DNA of 33,438 bases from Nocardioidaceae bacterium (GCA_025927955.1 JAICKK010000018.1:1-33438), one strand, 5' to 3'. Shown: positions 1 through 12,271, numbered from the stretch's first letter. The notes: generated by a model not told the origin, from the letters alone. Made by a program: numbers and translations.

Positions 1-1140
1 CAGGAGCCGGCCGTCGCGGTCAACCGGGTGCTGCTGCGCCTGGAGTGGGCGAGCGCACTCCTCGAGCTCGGCGAGGAGCGGGCAGCGGTCGACCAGCTGC
101 ACCGAGCCGCGGCCGCCGTCCGGCTGGCGCGGGCGGCCGACCTGCCGCCGGCGTTGTGGCGCCTCGACGTCGAGGCCTGTGGCGACCTGGTGGCATTCGT
201 GCTCGCCGCCTTCGGCGAGCCGGAGGCGGGGGGCCACGCCTCGCCCAGCGTCCGGCTGGCCCGGCTCGACCGGCACCGCGAGGCGCTGGTGGCCGCGAAC
301 GACGTGGAGGTGGTGCCGCTGCTCGACGCCTTCGTGGCCCTGGGGCTGCTGAGGCTGGGTCGACCCGCACAGGCGCGCTCCCGGGTCGGCGGACCGGTTC
401 GCCACTCCTCGTCGTCGGGTGCCCGCCCGTTCCCGGCCTGGGTGCGTGCGCAGGTCCTGTCCGGGACCGTGGGCGGCGACCGGGCCGACGAGGCGGACGA
501 GGCGGTGCTCGCCCATCGCGAGTACGGCGTCGTGGTGGCCCGCTCGCGGTGGAGCGGCCGCCTGGGCACGCTCGCGGCTGCCCGCTCGCGCATCGACGGC
601 GAGCGGCTGAGCCTCGAGCACCAGGTGCTGGCCCGCGACGTGCTGCTCGACCCGCTGACCGGCCTGGCGAACCGCCGCTGCTTCGACCGCTGGCTGGCGA
701 CGGAGCCGGAGCGGGAGAGCGCCACCGCCCTGCTGCTCGTCGACCTGGACGACTTCAAGCTGGTCAACGACCTTCACGGGCACGCCGTCGGGGACGAGAC
801 GCTGCGCCAGGTCGGCCGGCTGGTCGCCGGGCTGGTCCGCTCCGGCGACCTGGCGCTGCGGCTGGGCGGGGACGAGTTCGCGGTCGTGCTGGTCGCCGAC
901 GCGGGCGCAGAGGCCGGGCCCGACCTGCGCGCGACGGCAGCCGCCCGGGCCGTCGCGCTCCACGAGGCGGTGGCCCGCACCGACTGGGCCGCCCTCACCC
1001 CGGGTCTGACGGTCGGGCTCAGCGTCGGCGTGGCCGTCGACGTCCTCGGACCGCAGTCGCCTGGGGCGGCCGACCGGCTCTACCGCGCCGCCGATGCCGA
1101 GCTCTACCGCGCCAAGAGCTGGTCGCTCGCGGCGACGTAG
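1..1140 (+). CDS. GGDEF-domain diguanylate cyclase, 5' end outside the window
   Basis: Frame open to base 1; DPLTGLANRRCF, DLDDFKLVND, LRLGGDEFAVVL motifs; RSGD placed 5 residues before GGDEF fits an inhibitory I-site (RxxD). N-terminal part is helical/TPR-like. Confidence 0.9.
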   Translation, partial: QEPAVAVNRVLLRLEWASALLELGEERAAVDQLHRAAAAVRLARAADLPPALWRLDVEACGDLVAFVLAAFGEPEAGGHASPSVRLARLDRHREALVAANDVEVVPLLDAFVALGLLRLGRPAQARSRVGGPVRHSSSSGARPFPAWVRAQVLSGTVGGDRADEADEAVLAHREYGVVVARSRWSGRLGTLAAARSRIDGERLSLEHQVLARDVLLDPLTGLANRRCFDRWLATEPERESATALLLVDLDDFKLVNDLHGHAVGDETLRQVGRLVAGLVRSGDLALRLGGDEFAVVLVADAGAEAGPDLRATAAARAVALHEAVARTDWAALTPGLTVGLSVGVAVDVLGPQSPGAADRLYRAADAELYRAKSWSLAAT

Positions 1141-2414
1141 GGGATGGTCTGCGGGCCCTCGGGAAGCACGCAGACCCGCGCGTCCGGGCCGGCGGCGTGC
1201 AGGGCCGCCAGGACCGTGTGCTCGACGTCGTCGGTGTGCCCCAGGTGGGCCGCGGCGAGGGCGGCCTCGGACAGGTACGAGGTCCGCATCACCACCCGCG
1301 CCTGGGTCTGCACCTTCGCCTGGATCTGGACCTGCCACTGGTCCGGGACGGTCTGCTCCCGGGCGGAGATCGCGGCCAGCAGGGCCTCGGGCGACGGCTC
1401 GGAGGCGAGCACCTCCCGGTAGGAGCCGTGGTCGGGGAACCCGTCACGGCACTCGGCCGCGCACACGATGGTGCCACCGGGCTTCGCCACCGTCGCACCG
1501 GCCGACATGCCCTTGACGGCCTGGTAGAGGTTCTGGTCCAGCGGGAAGCCCGCGTTGGTCGTGACGACCACGTCGAACCGGCATGGCACGGGCCTCATCG
1601 CCAGTCGCCGCGCCGCCTCCCGGGCCGCGGCGTGCATCTCGAACAGCGAGCCGCCGAACGCCTCCACCACCCGCTGCTCCCGGTTGAGCACCACGTCGAG
1701 GGCGAAGTCCACCCGGCCCACGGCGGCCACCACCGCACGGATGTCGTCGTGCACGGGGTTCCCCTCGCACACCGCCCACGTCGCCCCCGGATGACCGATC
1801 CGCCTGGCGTCGTGCAGGGTCAGCACCGTCTCGAGCCCCGCGAGCCCGGGGACCGCGAGCTTCGGGCCGCCGCTGAAGCCGGCGAAGAAGTGCGGCTCGA
1901 CGAAGCCGGTCGTGACCCTCACGTCGGCCTCGACCCACAGGCGGTTGAGCAGCACCGGGACGCCGTCGCCGTGCCGGCCCAGGGACACCAGCGACGAGCC
2001 GTCGCGCGCGTCATGGTTGACCACGCGTACGGCGTCCGCCACGTCGTCGCCCAGCATCGCCCGCAGCTCGGCGTCGGTGTTGCCGCGATGGGTGCCGGTG
2101 GCGACCAGGATGACGACGTCGTCGAGGTCCACCACGCCGTCGAGCTCCTCGAGCACGGCGGGGACCATCAGGTGCCGCGGCTGCGGGCGCGTCCCGTCGC
2201 AGATCGCGATGGCGACGCTCTGGCCGGGGCTGACGAGCTCCCGCAGCGGTGGACCGGCCACCGGCTCGCGCAGCGCCCGTCGCAGCATCGCGCGCTCGTC
2301 CTCGGCGGCGCGGGCGAAGGTCGGCTCGACCACCGTCGTACGGTCACGGGGCAGGTCCACCTCCATGCCGTCCTCGCCGTAGGCGAGCCGCACCCGCACG
2401 GAGCTCGAGCTCAT
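1104..2414 (-). CDS. LarA-like (lactate racemase / DUF2088 family) protein
   Basis: 436-aa frame starting MSSSSVRVRLAYGEDGMEVDLP; ICDGTRPQP, ATGTHRGNT, FVEPHFFAGFSGGPKLAVPGLAG are LarA-type signatures. Start overlaps the stop of the upstream gene. Confidence 0.82.
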   Translation of the reverse strand: MSSSSVRVRLAYGEDGMEVDLPRDRTTVVEPTFARAAEDERAMLRRALREPVAGPPLRELVSPGQSVAIAICDGTRPQPRHLMVPAVLEELDGVVDLDDVVILVATGTHRGNTDAELRAMLGDDVADAVRVVNHDARDGSSLVSLGRHGDGVPVLLNRLWVEADVRVTTGFVEPHFFAGFSGGPKLAVPGLAGLETVLTLHDARRIGHPGATWAVCEGNPVHDDIRAVVAAVGRVDFALDVVLNREQRVVEAFGGSLFEMHAAAREAARRLAMRPVPCRFDVVVTTNAGFPLDQNLYQAVKGMSAGATVAKPGGTIVCAAECRDGFPDHGSYREVLASEPSPEALLAAISAREQTVPDQWQVQIQAKVQTQARVVMRTSYLSEAALAAAHLGHTDDVEHTVLAALHAAGPDARVCVLPEGPQTIPYVAASDQLLAR

Positions 2415-3598
2415 GGCCCTACCTCCCGTCCCCAGACGTCCTGGGCGACCTCGACGACCAGGCGGAGCTTGGCGAGCTCCTCCTCGAGGGTCAAGACGTT
2501 GCCCTCGACGGTGGAGGAGAAGCCGCACTGCGGGGACAGGCAGAGCTGGTCGAGGGGCACGAACCTCGAGGCCTCGTCGATGCGGCGCTTGAGGGTGTCC
2601 TTGTCCTCGAGCTCGCCGCGCTTGGTCGTCACCAGGCCGAGCACCACCTGCTTGCCCTGCGGGACGAACCGGAGCGGCTCGAAGCCACCGGACCGCGCGT
2701 CGTCGTACTCCAGGAAGAACCCGTCGACCGCGAGCTCGGAGAACAGCGCCTCCGCGACGAAGTCGTAGCCGCCCTCGGCCGCCCACGACGACCGGTAGTT
2801 CCCACGGCACATGTGCGTGGTGACCCGCAGCGAGTCCGGCCGGTCCGCGATGGCGGCGTTGATGGTGCGGATGTACTGCTCGTGCTGGTGCTCCGCGTCC
2901 GCTCCCTGCGAGGCGACCAGCTCGCGCTGCTTGGGGTCGTTGAGGTAGGCCAGGCTGGTGTCGTCGAGCTGGAGGTAGGTGCAGCCCAGCTCGGCCACCC
3001 GGCGCAGCTGCTCGGCGTAGGCCACCGACAGGTCGGTCCAGAACTCGTCGAGCTCGGGGTAGACGCCCTTGTCGATGGCGGCCCGCCCGCCGCGGTAGTG
3101 CACCATGCTCGGCGACGGGATCGTCAGCTTCGGGGTCAGGTCGGGCGCCGTCTGGCGCACCGTCTCCGCGAGGAAGCTGAACGCGTCGCCGAAGATGGTC
3201 TCCCCGAGCCGCACGCGGTCGTGCACCTTGAGCGCCGCGGACTCGAAGTCCAGGTCGCCGTCGGCGTTGTGGAAGTGCACCTGCAGCCTCTCCTCCGCCC
3301 GGTCCACCCCCTCCAGCTGGTAGATGAAGTCCATGTGCCACGACGTACGGCGCAGCTCGCCGTCCGTCGCGGTCTGCAGGCCCGCGTCGCGCTGGAGGGC
3401 GACGACCTCGGCGACCGAGCGGTCCTCGACCTCGCGCAGGGCGTCGGTGTCGATCTCCCCGGCCGCATGCCGGGCGCGGGCCTCGAGCAGGTCGCGGGGG
3501 CGCAGCAGGCTCCCGACGTGGTCGGCGCGGAAGGGCGGCTCGGTGCGCCGCCCGGCGGTGCCCGTTGGGGTCCCGGTCGGCTCGGTCTGCTCGGTCAT
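2411..3598 (-). CDS. MetE C-terminal-like (cobalamin-independent methionine synthase II family) methyltransferase
   Basis: FRADHVGSLLRP N-terminus, YLQLDDTSLAYL, Zn-ligand-like THMCRGN and LSPQCGFSS; AGGAGG RBS just upstream of ATG. Confidence 0.85.
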   Translation of the reverse strand: MTEQTEPTGTPTGTAGRRTEPPFRADHVGSLLRPRDLLEARARHAAGEIDTDALREVEDRSVAEVVALQRDAGLQTATDGELRRTSWHMDFIYQLEGVDRAEERLQVHFHNADGDLDFESAALKVHDRVRLGETIFGDAFSFLAETVRQTAPDLTPKLTIPSPSMVHYRGGRAAIDKGVYPELDEFWTDLSVAYAEQLRRVAELGCTYLQLDDTSLAYLNDPKQRELVASQGADAEHQHEQYIRTINAAIADRPDSLRVTTHMCRGNYRSSWAAEGGYDFVAEALFSELAVDGFFLEYDDARSGGFEPLRFVPQGKQVVLGLVTTKRGELEDKDTLKRRIDEASRFVPLDQLCLSPQCGFSSTVEGNVLTLEEELAKLRLVVEVAQDVWGREVGP

Positions 3599-3670
3599 CG
3601 GTCAACCTCCTGGGTCCGGCCGGCGGGCGTGGACGCGGTCGCGCGCCGTCTGCGAGGGTCTGGTGTGATC

Positions 3671-5203
3671 ATGCCCCGCCCCGGGAGGTCCCGGGCCAGC
3701 GCCCTGCTCGTGGCCGGCACCACCTCCGACGCCGGCAAGAGCGTGCTCACGACCGGGCTGTGCCGCGCCCTGGCGCGACGGGGTCTGCGGGTGGCGCCGT
3801 TCAAGGCGCAGAACATGTCGAACAACTCCATGGTCACCGCCGACGGCCTCGAGATGGGTCGGGCCCAGTGGGTGCAGGCGGTCGCCGCGAACGTGGAGCC
3901 GGAGACGGCGATGAACCCCGTGCTGCTCAAGCCCGGCAGCGACCGGCGCAGCCACGTGGTGCTGCGGGGACGCCCGGCGGGGCACCTGGACGCCATGGAG
4001 TTCGCGGGACGCCGCGCCGCCCTCGTCGACGCCGCGTTCGAGGCGTACGACGAGCTGGTGGCGCGCTTCGACGTGGTGGTGTGCGAGGGCGCCGGCAGCC
4101 CGGCGGAGGTGAACCTGCGCGCCTGGGACTACGTCAACATGGGCCTGGCCCGGCACGGTCGCATCCCGACGGTCGTGGTCGGCGACATCGACCGTGGCGG
4201 CGTCCTGGCCGCCATGCACGGCACCCTGGCCCTGCTCGACCCCGACGACCAGGCGCTGGTCGCGGGGTTCGTGGTCAACAAGTTCCGCGGCGACGTGGAC
4301 CTGCTGCGGCCCGGGCTGGAGACGCTGGAGCGGCTCACCGGCCGGCCGGTGCTCGGCGTGCTGCCGTGGCTGCCGGAGGTGTGGCTGGACTCCGAGGACT
4401 CCCCGGCGCTGCGCGAGCGCGCAGGGCACCCGGGGCACCAGGGGCGCCCCGGCCCGCTGCCGGTGGACCGGCTCCGGGTCGCCGTCGTCGTGCTCCCGCG
4501 GGTCTCCAACCTCACCGACGTGGACGCGCTGTGCCTCGAGCCCGGGCTCGAGGTGGTGCTCACCGACAGCCCCCGCCAGCTCGACGGGGCCGAGGTGGTG
4601 GTCCTCCCGGGCACCCGCGCGACGCTGGCCGACCTCGACTGGCTGCGCGAGCGGGGCCTGGCGGACGCGGTCGTCGCGCACGCCTCCCGGGGAGGCGCGG
4701 TGCTGGGCATCTGCGGCGGCTTCCAGATGCTCGGGAGGACGATCGGCGACCCCGACGGCGTGGAGGGGTCCCGAGGCGCGCGTGCCGAGGGGCTCGGCCT
4801 GCTCGACGTCCGCACCGAGTTCGGCAGCGACAAGGTGCTCCGGCTCCCGCGAGGGGAGGCGCTGGGCGTGCCGGCGTCCGGCTACGAGATCCACCACGGA
4901 CGGGTGCAGGTGGGCTCGGGGGAGCCGTTCCTCGGCGGCGTCCGGTCCGGCGCGGTCTTCGGCACCATGTGGCACGGCAGCCTGGAGGGCGACGAGCTCC
5001 GGCACGCCTGGCTGCGCGAGGTGGCGCGGCTGCTGGGCCGGCCCGAGGTCTCCCCGGCGGCGCCCGGCTTCGCGCAGGCCCGGGAGCGGCGCATCGACAC
5101 CCTCGCAGACGCGGTGGAGGAGCACCTGGACGTCGACCGCCTGCTCCAGACCGCGGTCTCGGGCGTGCCCGAGCTCCCGGTGCTCGCCTCGACGCTCACC
5201 TGA
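3671..5203 (+). CDS. cobQ: Cobyric acid synthase
   Basis: LLVAGTTSDAGKSVLTTGLCRALARRGLRVAPFKAQNMSNNSMVT, VVGDIDRGGVLAAMHGT, GICGGFQMLG (class I amidotransferase), YEIHHGR. Confidence 0.95.
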   Translation: MPRPGRSRASALLVAGTTSDAGKSVLTTGLCRALARRGLRVAPFKAQNMSNNSMVTADGLEMGRAQWVQAVAANVEPETAMNPVLLKPGSDRRSHVVLRGRPAGHLDAMEFAGRRAALVDAAFEAYDELVARFDVVVCEGAGSPAEVNLRAWDYVNMGLARHGRIPTVVVGDIDRGGVLAAMHGTLALLDPDDQALVAGFVVNKFRGDVDLLRPGLETLERLTGRPVLGVLPWLPEVWLDSEDSPALRERAGHPGHQGRPGPLPVDRLRVAVVVLPRVSNLTDVDALCLEPGLEVVLTDSPRQLDGAEVVVLPGTRATLADLDWLRERGLADAVVAHASRGGAVLGICGGFQMLGRTIGDPDGVEGSRGARAEGLGLLDVRTEFGSDKVLRLPRGEALGVPASGYEIHHGRVQVGSGEPFLGGVRSGAVFGTMWHGSLEGDELRHAWLREVARLLGRPEVSPAAPGFAQARERRIDTLADAVEEHLDVDRLLQTAVSGVPELPVLASTLT

Positions 5204-5236
5204 CCGGCGGGGCCGGGACGGGGTTAGGGTTCCGGC

Positions 5237-6052
5237 ATGGACGTCCTCACCCGCCACCACGTCCGGGTCACGGGCCGTCCGGACGGCCGCACGATGATGT
5301 TCGCCCACGGCTTCGGGTGCGACCAGCACATGTGGCGCTTCGTCGCCCCCGCCTTCGAGGACGACTTCCGCGTGGTCCTCTTCGACCACGCCGGCGCCGG
5401 CGGCAGCGACCCGAAGGCGTACGACGAGCGACGGCACTCCTCGCTGGAGGGATACGCGCGCGACGTGCTGGACATCTGCGCCGCTCTCGACGTCGCCGAC
5501 GGCGTCTTCGTCGGCCACTCGGTGTCGTCGATGATCGGGGCCCTGGCGGCGCTGGCCGAGCCGGAGCGCTTCGGGCGGCTGGTGATGGTCAGCCCGTCGC
5601 CGCGCTACATCGACGACACCGGCTACGTCGGCGGCTTCAGCGAGTCCGACATCCGCGAGCTGCTGGACTCCCTCGACAGCAACTACCTCGGCTGGTCGAG
5701 CGCGATGGCCCCCGTCATCATGGCCAACGACGACCGGCCCGAGCTGCAGGAGGAGCTCACCGACAGCTTCTGCCGCGCGGACCCGGCGATCGCCCGCCGG
5801 TTCGCCGAGGTCACCTTCACCTCCGACAACCGCGCCGACCTGCCCCGGGTGGGGACCCCGACGCTCGTCCTCCAGTGCACCCAGGACGCCATCGCACCGG
5901 TCACCGTGGGGCAGTACGTCGCGGCCACGATGCCGAACGCCTCCCTCGTGATGCTGGAGGCCACCGGCCACTGCCCGAACCTCAGCGCCCCGGAGGAGAC
6001 GGTGGCCGCGATCGCACCGTTCGTCCGCGGATGCGACCCCGTCGCCCGATGA
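5237..6052 (+). CDS. rsbQ: Alpha/beta hydrolase, RsbQ-like
   Basis: HGFGCDQHMWRFVAPAFEDDFRVVLFDHAGAGGSD, VFVGHSVSSMIG, LVMVSPSPRYIDD, GHCPNLSAPEET; resembles Bacillus RsbQ from recalled sequence. Confidence 0.88.
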   Translation: MDVLTRHHVRVTGRPDGRTMMFAHGFGCDQHMWRFVAPAFEDDFRVVLFDHAGAGGSDPKAYDERRHSSLEGYARDVLDICAALDVADGVFVGHSVSSMIGALAALAEPERFGRLVMVSPSPRYIDDTGYVGGFSESDIRELLDSLDSNYLGWSSAMAPVIMANDDRPELQEELTDSFCRADPAIARRFAEVTFTSDNRADLPRVGTPTLVLQCTQDAIAPVTVGQYVAATMPNASLVMLEATGHCPNLSAPEETVAAIAPFVRGCDPVAR

Positions 6053-7271
6053 CCTTCCAGGCCGCGAGCGAGGCCTTCTACGCCGCTCTGCTCGACGACG
6101 ACCCGGAGCAGCTCTACGACCGCGCACCCTGCGGCTACCTCACCACGACGCCGGACGGCCTGCTCGTCAAGGCGAACGCCACCTTCCTCGAGCTCACCGG
6201 CTACCAGCGCGAGGAGCTCGTCGGACGTCGTACCTTCGCGGAGCTGCTGACCGCCGGCGGGCGGATCTACCACGAGACGCACTACGCCCCGATGCTGCGG
6301 ATGCACGGCCGGGTGCGCGAGGTCGCCCTCGACCTGGTCCGCGGCGACGGTGGGCGGGTGCCGGTGCTGGTCAACGCGGTCCTCGACCAGGACACCGACG
6401 GCGTCCCCCGGGCGGTGCGGATCGCCGTGTTCGACGCCACCCACCGGCGCGAGTACGAGCGCGAGCTGCTGCGGGCCAAGCAGCAGGCCGAGCAGTCCGA
6501 GCGCCGGGCGCAGGCGCTCGCCCGGACGCTGCAGTCCACGCTCATCCCGCCGTCGCCGCCGTCGCTGCCGGGCCTGGACGTGACCGCCGCCTACCGCCCC
6601 GCGGGCAACGGCGAGGAGGTCGGCGGCGACTTCTACGACGTCTTCGAGATCGCGCAGGGTGACTGGGTGGTCGCGCTCGGCGACGTGTGCGGCAAGGGGG
6701 TGGACGCCGCCGTCGTGACCGCCCTGGTCCGCTACACGATCCGGGCGCTCACCGTGCAGCGGAGCCGGCCCAGCGACGTCCTCACCTCCCTCAACGAGGT
6801 GCTGCTGGCGCAGGGCTCGGAGCGGTTCTGCACCGTCGTCGTGGTGCGGCTGCGCCTCGATGCGGGCGCCTGGCGGGCGACGGTGGGATCCGGCGGCCAC
6901 CCGCTGCCCCTGCACGTGTCGTCGCGGGACGGGATGAGGACGGTGGGCGAGCCGGGGACGCTCATCGGGGTCCTGCCCGACGTCCAGGTCTCGGACCGCT
7001 CGGTGCGCCTCGACCCGGGCGACCTGCTCGTGCTGTTCACCGACGGGGTCACCGAGGGGCGACGCGGGTCGGAGTTCTTCGGCGAGCAGCGGCTGCGCCG
7101 CTCCGTGCTCGCCCACCGCGACGCGGCCGTGCCCGCGGAGGGCATCCTCGGCGACGTGCTCGACTTCCAGGAGGGCAGGGCGCGCGACGACATCGCGGTG
7201 GTGGCCGTCCGCGTGCCAGTCTTGTCGAGCGCCGGCGAGGAGACCGCGCCCGCCCGAGAGGAGCCACGACC

Positions 7272-7275
<4 letters not shown>
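6049..7275 (+). CDS. rsbP: PAS - coiled coil - PP2C (SpoIIE-type) phosphatase, RsbP-like
   Basis: PAS region (APCGYLTTTPDGLLVKANATFLELTGYQREELVG), coiled coil, then EEVGGDFYDVF, LGDVCGKGVDAA, LLVLFTDGVTE, DDIAVVAVRV. ATGA overlap with the RsbQ-like gene. Confidence 0.88.
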
Positions 7276-8918
<1,643 letters not shown>

Positions 8919-8922
8919 CCGG

Positions 8923-9396
<474 letters not shown>

Positions 9397-9454
9397 CCTC
9401 GTCCCTCCAGGTGGGTGTGGCCGCTCACGGGTGGACCGGCCGGAGCCTTCGGAC

Positions 9455-10324
9455 TCATCGGTTCGCGAGCACCTTCGCCAGCGCCGCGATGTCGGCGGGT
9501 CCCACGCGGCAGCAGCCGCCCACGTACTCGGCTCCCGCCTCCACCCAGCGGGGTGCCAGCGTCACGTCGAAGGCGGCGGTCCCGCTCCAGGTGTGCGTGC
9601 CGCTGTCCCAGCCCTCGCCGGTGTTCGGGTAGGCGACCCCGGGCTTGCCGGTGACCCGGCGCGCGGTCTCGAGGGCGGGCAGCACGTCGCCGGGGCGGCA
9701 GCAGTTCACCCCGGCGGCGACGACCGCGGTGCTCCCGGCGACCACCGCGAACGCGTCGTCGAGCGGCTGGCCGGCGCGGGTGCGCGCATCCGCGACCGAG
9801 TACGACAGCCACGCCGGCACCCCCAGGTCGTCGAGCAGGGCGACGAGGACCGCGGCCTCGTCGAGGTCCGGGACGGTCTCGACCGCGAGCAGGTCCGGGC
9901 CGGCCGAGGCGAGCAGGTCGAGGCGGGGGCCGTGGAAGTCGCGCAGCGCCCCCGCGGACAGCCCGTAGCGGCCGCGGTACTCCGACCCGTCCGCCAGCAC
10001 CGCGCCGTACGGGCCGACGGAGGCCGCGACCAGCCGCCGGCGGCCGTCGGCCGCCAGCTCGTCGCGCACCTCCCTGGCCAGGGTCACGCTGCGCCGCAGG
10101 AGGGCCGCGGCCCCGTCGCGGTCGAGCCCGGCTCGCACGTAGCCCTCCACGCTGGCCTGGTAGCTGGCGGTGGTGACCACCTCCGCGCCCGCGAGGTAGT
10201 AGGCCCGGTGCACCGCCGCGACCTCGCCCGGGGAGTCCCGGAGCAGCCGGGCGGTCCACAGGTCGTCGTCGAGGCGGTGGCCGCGCGACTCCAGCGCGTT
10301 GGACAGGCCGCCGTCGAGGATCAT
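9455..10324 (-). CDS. mmuM: Homocysteine S-methyltransferase
   Basis: ILDGGLSNALESRGH, TTASYQASVEGY, GVNCCRPGDV and GGCCRVGP cysteine motifs. Confidence 0.88.
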   Translation of the reverse strand: MILDGGLSNALESRGHRLDDDLWTARLLRDSPGEVAAVHRAYYLAGAEVVTTASYQASVEGYVRAGLDRDGAAALLRRSVTLAREVRDELAADGRRRLVAASVGPYGAVLADGSEYRGRYGLSAGALRDFHGPRLDLLASAGPDLLAVETVPDLDEAAVLVALLDDLGVPAWLSYSVADARTRAGQPLDDAFAVVAGSTAVVAAGVNCCRPGDVLPALETARRVTGKPGVAYPNTGEGWDSGTHTWSGTAAFDVTLAPRWVEAGAEYVGGCCRVGPADIAALAKVLANR

Positions 10325-10330
10325 CCCGGC

Positions 10331-11149
10331 TCAGGAGACGTCGCGCCGGGAGAGCAGCCAGGAGCCGACCACCGAGAGCGCGACCGCGTAGCCGAGGAAG
10401 ACCAGCGCGTTCACCCACCACTCGAAGTACGGCGAGGCGCCACCGCCGGCGCCCCCCGTGGGGTCGGAGGTGACCAGCATCCCCACGGAGAGGTTGTCGG
10501 GGAGGAACTTGGGCGGGGTGTGCCAGCCGAGCGCCCCGAAGAGGATGGACAGCGCGATGTGCGCGATGAACGCGATGCCCAGGGCGATGAACACGGCCGC
10601 CAGCTGGTTGCGCACCAGCATCCCGAAGCCGAACCCGAGCAGCGCCCAGAGCACGAAGCACAGCTCGGAGATCGCGAACGTCCGCCAGATGTCGGGGTTC
10701 GCGAGATAGGTCGCCTCGCCCTTGATCCCGAGCACCAGGGAGCCGGCGGCCGCCGAGGCGATGTTGTGCACGAGGCCGTACACCACGCCGATCACCACGA
10801 TCGCCACCGACTTGGAGGCCAGCACCCGCCAGCGCAGGGGAGTGGCCAGGAAGGTCGCGCTGATGGTCTGGTGCCGGAACTCCTGGGTGATCAGGATGAC
10901 GCCGAGCGCCAAGGGCAGCAGCGGCGTGAGGTTGTAGACGAAGCCGGCCGAGTAGATCAGCTGGGCGGTCCCCTTGGTCATGTGCAGGAAGGGGTTGTCC
11001 GCGGGGTCCGAGCCCGCGGTCGTGGTGCCCACGAGCGCCGCGAACAGGGCCGACAGCCCGCCGGAGACGAGGACGAGCCCGATCAGCAGCCCCCACCAGA
11101 GCCTGGTGGTGAAGATCTTGCGGATCTCTGCCCGGATGGCGCCGCCCAT
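10331..11149 (-). CDS. ABC-2 type transporter permease
   Basis: Several hydrophobic segments; starts MGGAIRAEIRKIFTTRLWWGLLIGLVL; ATGA overlap with the ATPase gene. Confidence 0.85.
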   Translation of the reverse strand: MGGAIRAEIRKIFTTRLWWGLLIGLVLVSGGLSALFAALVGTTTAGSDPADNPFLHMTKGTAQLIYSAGFVYNLTPLLPLALGVILITQEFRHQTISATFLATPLRWRVLASKSVAIVVIGVVYGLVHNIASAAAGSLVLGIKGEATYLANPDIWRTFAISELCFVLWALLGFGFGMLVRNQLAAVFIALGIAFIAHIALSILFGALGWHTPPKFLPDNLSVGMLVTSDPTGGAGGGASPYFEWWVNALVFLGYAVALSVVGSWLLSRRDVS

Positions 11150-12150
11150 CAGGCGATCCCCCCTTCCCTCTCGGTGCCGGGGTGGTCGGGGCTCGGGTCG
11201 CCCAGGTTCCGGTTGGTGTTGCCCGGCGCCTCGGTGAGCTCGAAGAAGAGGGCCTCCAGGTCCGCGCCCACGCTGCGCAGCTCGTGCACCGCGATCCGGG
11301 CGTCGAGGGCCACTGCCCCGATCCGGGGGAGGTCGCCGGTGACGACGTGCAGGGCACCGCCGTCGGCAGGCGTCGCGGCCAGCCCGGCTCGCGCCAGCGC
11401 GCCCGCGAGCGCCGCCTGGTCCGAGGAGCGGACCAGTGCGGTCTGCTCGCCGTGCAGGTCGGCCGTCGAGCCCTGCTTGACCAGCCGGCCGTTGGCGATG
11501 ATCACCACGTCGTCGACGGTCTGCTCGACCTCCTGCAGCATGTGGCTGGAGACCAGGATCGTCTTCCCCTCCGACGACAGGTGCCGCAGGAAGCCGCGCA
11601 GCCAGCGGATGCCCTCCGGGTCCAGCCCGTTGGCGGGCTCGTCGAGCAGCAGCACCTGCGGGTCACCGAGCATGGCCGCGGCCAGCCCGAGTCGCTGGCG
11701 CATGCCCATCGAGTAGCCGCCGGCCCGGCGGTTCGCGGCGGCCGGGATGCCGACCAGCTCGAGCATCTCGTCGACCCTGCGGCCGTCGACGCCCGCGGTG
11801 TCGGCGAGGACCATGAGGTGGTTGCGACCGCTGCGTCCGGGGTGGAACCCGGTCGCCTCCAGCGCGGAGCCGACGACACGCTGCGGCCGGTGGATGTCCG
11901 CGTAGCGCCGGCCGCCGATGGTGGCGGTGCCGCTGGTCGGGCGCACCAGCCCGAGCAGCATCCGCAGCGTCGTGGTCTTGCCGGCACCGTTGGGGCCCAG
12001 GAACCCGGTGATCCGTCCGGGGTCCACCGTGAAGCTGAGGTCGTCCACGGCCGTCAGGCTCCCGAAGCTCTTGGTGAGCCGGTCGACGACGATCCGGCCG
12101 TCGCCGATCACCTGCTCCCGTGGGCCCGTGCCGCTCACCGTGGCGCTCAT
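11149..12150 (-). CDS. ABC transporter ATP-binding protein
   Basis: Walker A GPNGAGKTTT, signature YSMGMRQRLGLA, Walker B LLLDEPANGLDPEG. Start chosen at MSATVSG with GGAGA upstream; an upstream start at 12183 is possible. Confidence 0.93.
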   Translation of the reverse strand: MSATVSGTGPREQVIGDGRIVVDRLTKSFGSLTAVDDLSFTVDPGRITGFLGPNGAGKTTTLRMLLGLVRPTSGTATIGGRRYADIHRPQRVVGSALEATGFHPGRSGRNHLMVLADTAGVDGRRVDEMLELVGIPAAANRRAGGYSMGMRQRLGLAAAMLGDPQVLLLDEPANGLDPEGIRWLRGFLRHLSSEGKTILVSSHMLQEVEQTVDDVVIIANGRLVKQGSTADLHGEQTALVRSSDQAALAGALARAGLAATPADGGALHVVTGDLPRIGAVALDARIAVHELRSVGADLEALFFELTEAPGNTNRNLGDPSPDHPGTEREGGIA

Positions 12151-12271
12151 GGTCTCCTCTCCCCGCCCGAAGGGACCACTCAACCGTCAGTGGGCGGGTC
12201 GCGCAATGCGATTTGTCACGGGTCCGGCATGTCGCTGCCAGCCTGCCTGTCTGGACCGGGTCCCCTTCCGA

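Noticed and set aside
1104-3605. 833-aa minus-strand ORF in the track
   Set aside because: Its N-terminal half is the wrong frame across the MetE-like gene; only the segment from 2414 downstream is the real LarA-like CDS.
3599-3670. Cobalamin riboswitch between the MetE-like gene and cobQ
   Set aside because: The gap is only 72 bp and is occupied by an RBS; no room for a B12 riboswitch fold and no B12-box was recognised.
3602-6127. Long antisense ORFs opposite cobQ, rsbQ/P, pgm, boxB, boxC and others
   Set aside because: Arg/Pro/Ala/Gly-rich shadow ORFs typical of high-GC DNA; no recognisable domains, opposite strongly supported genes.
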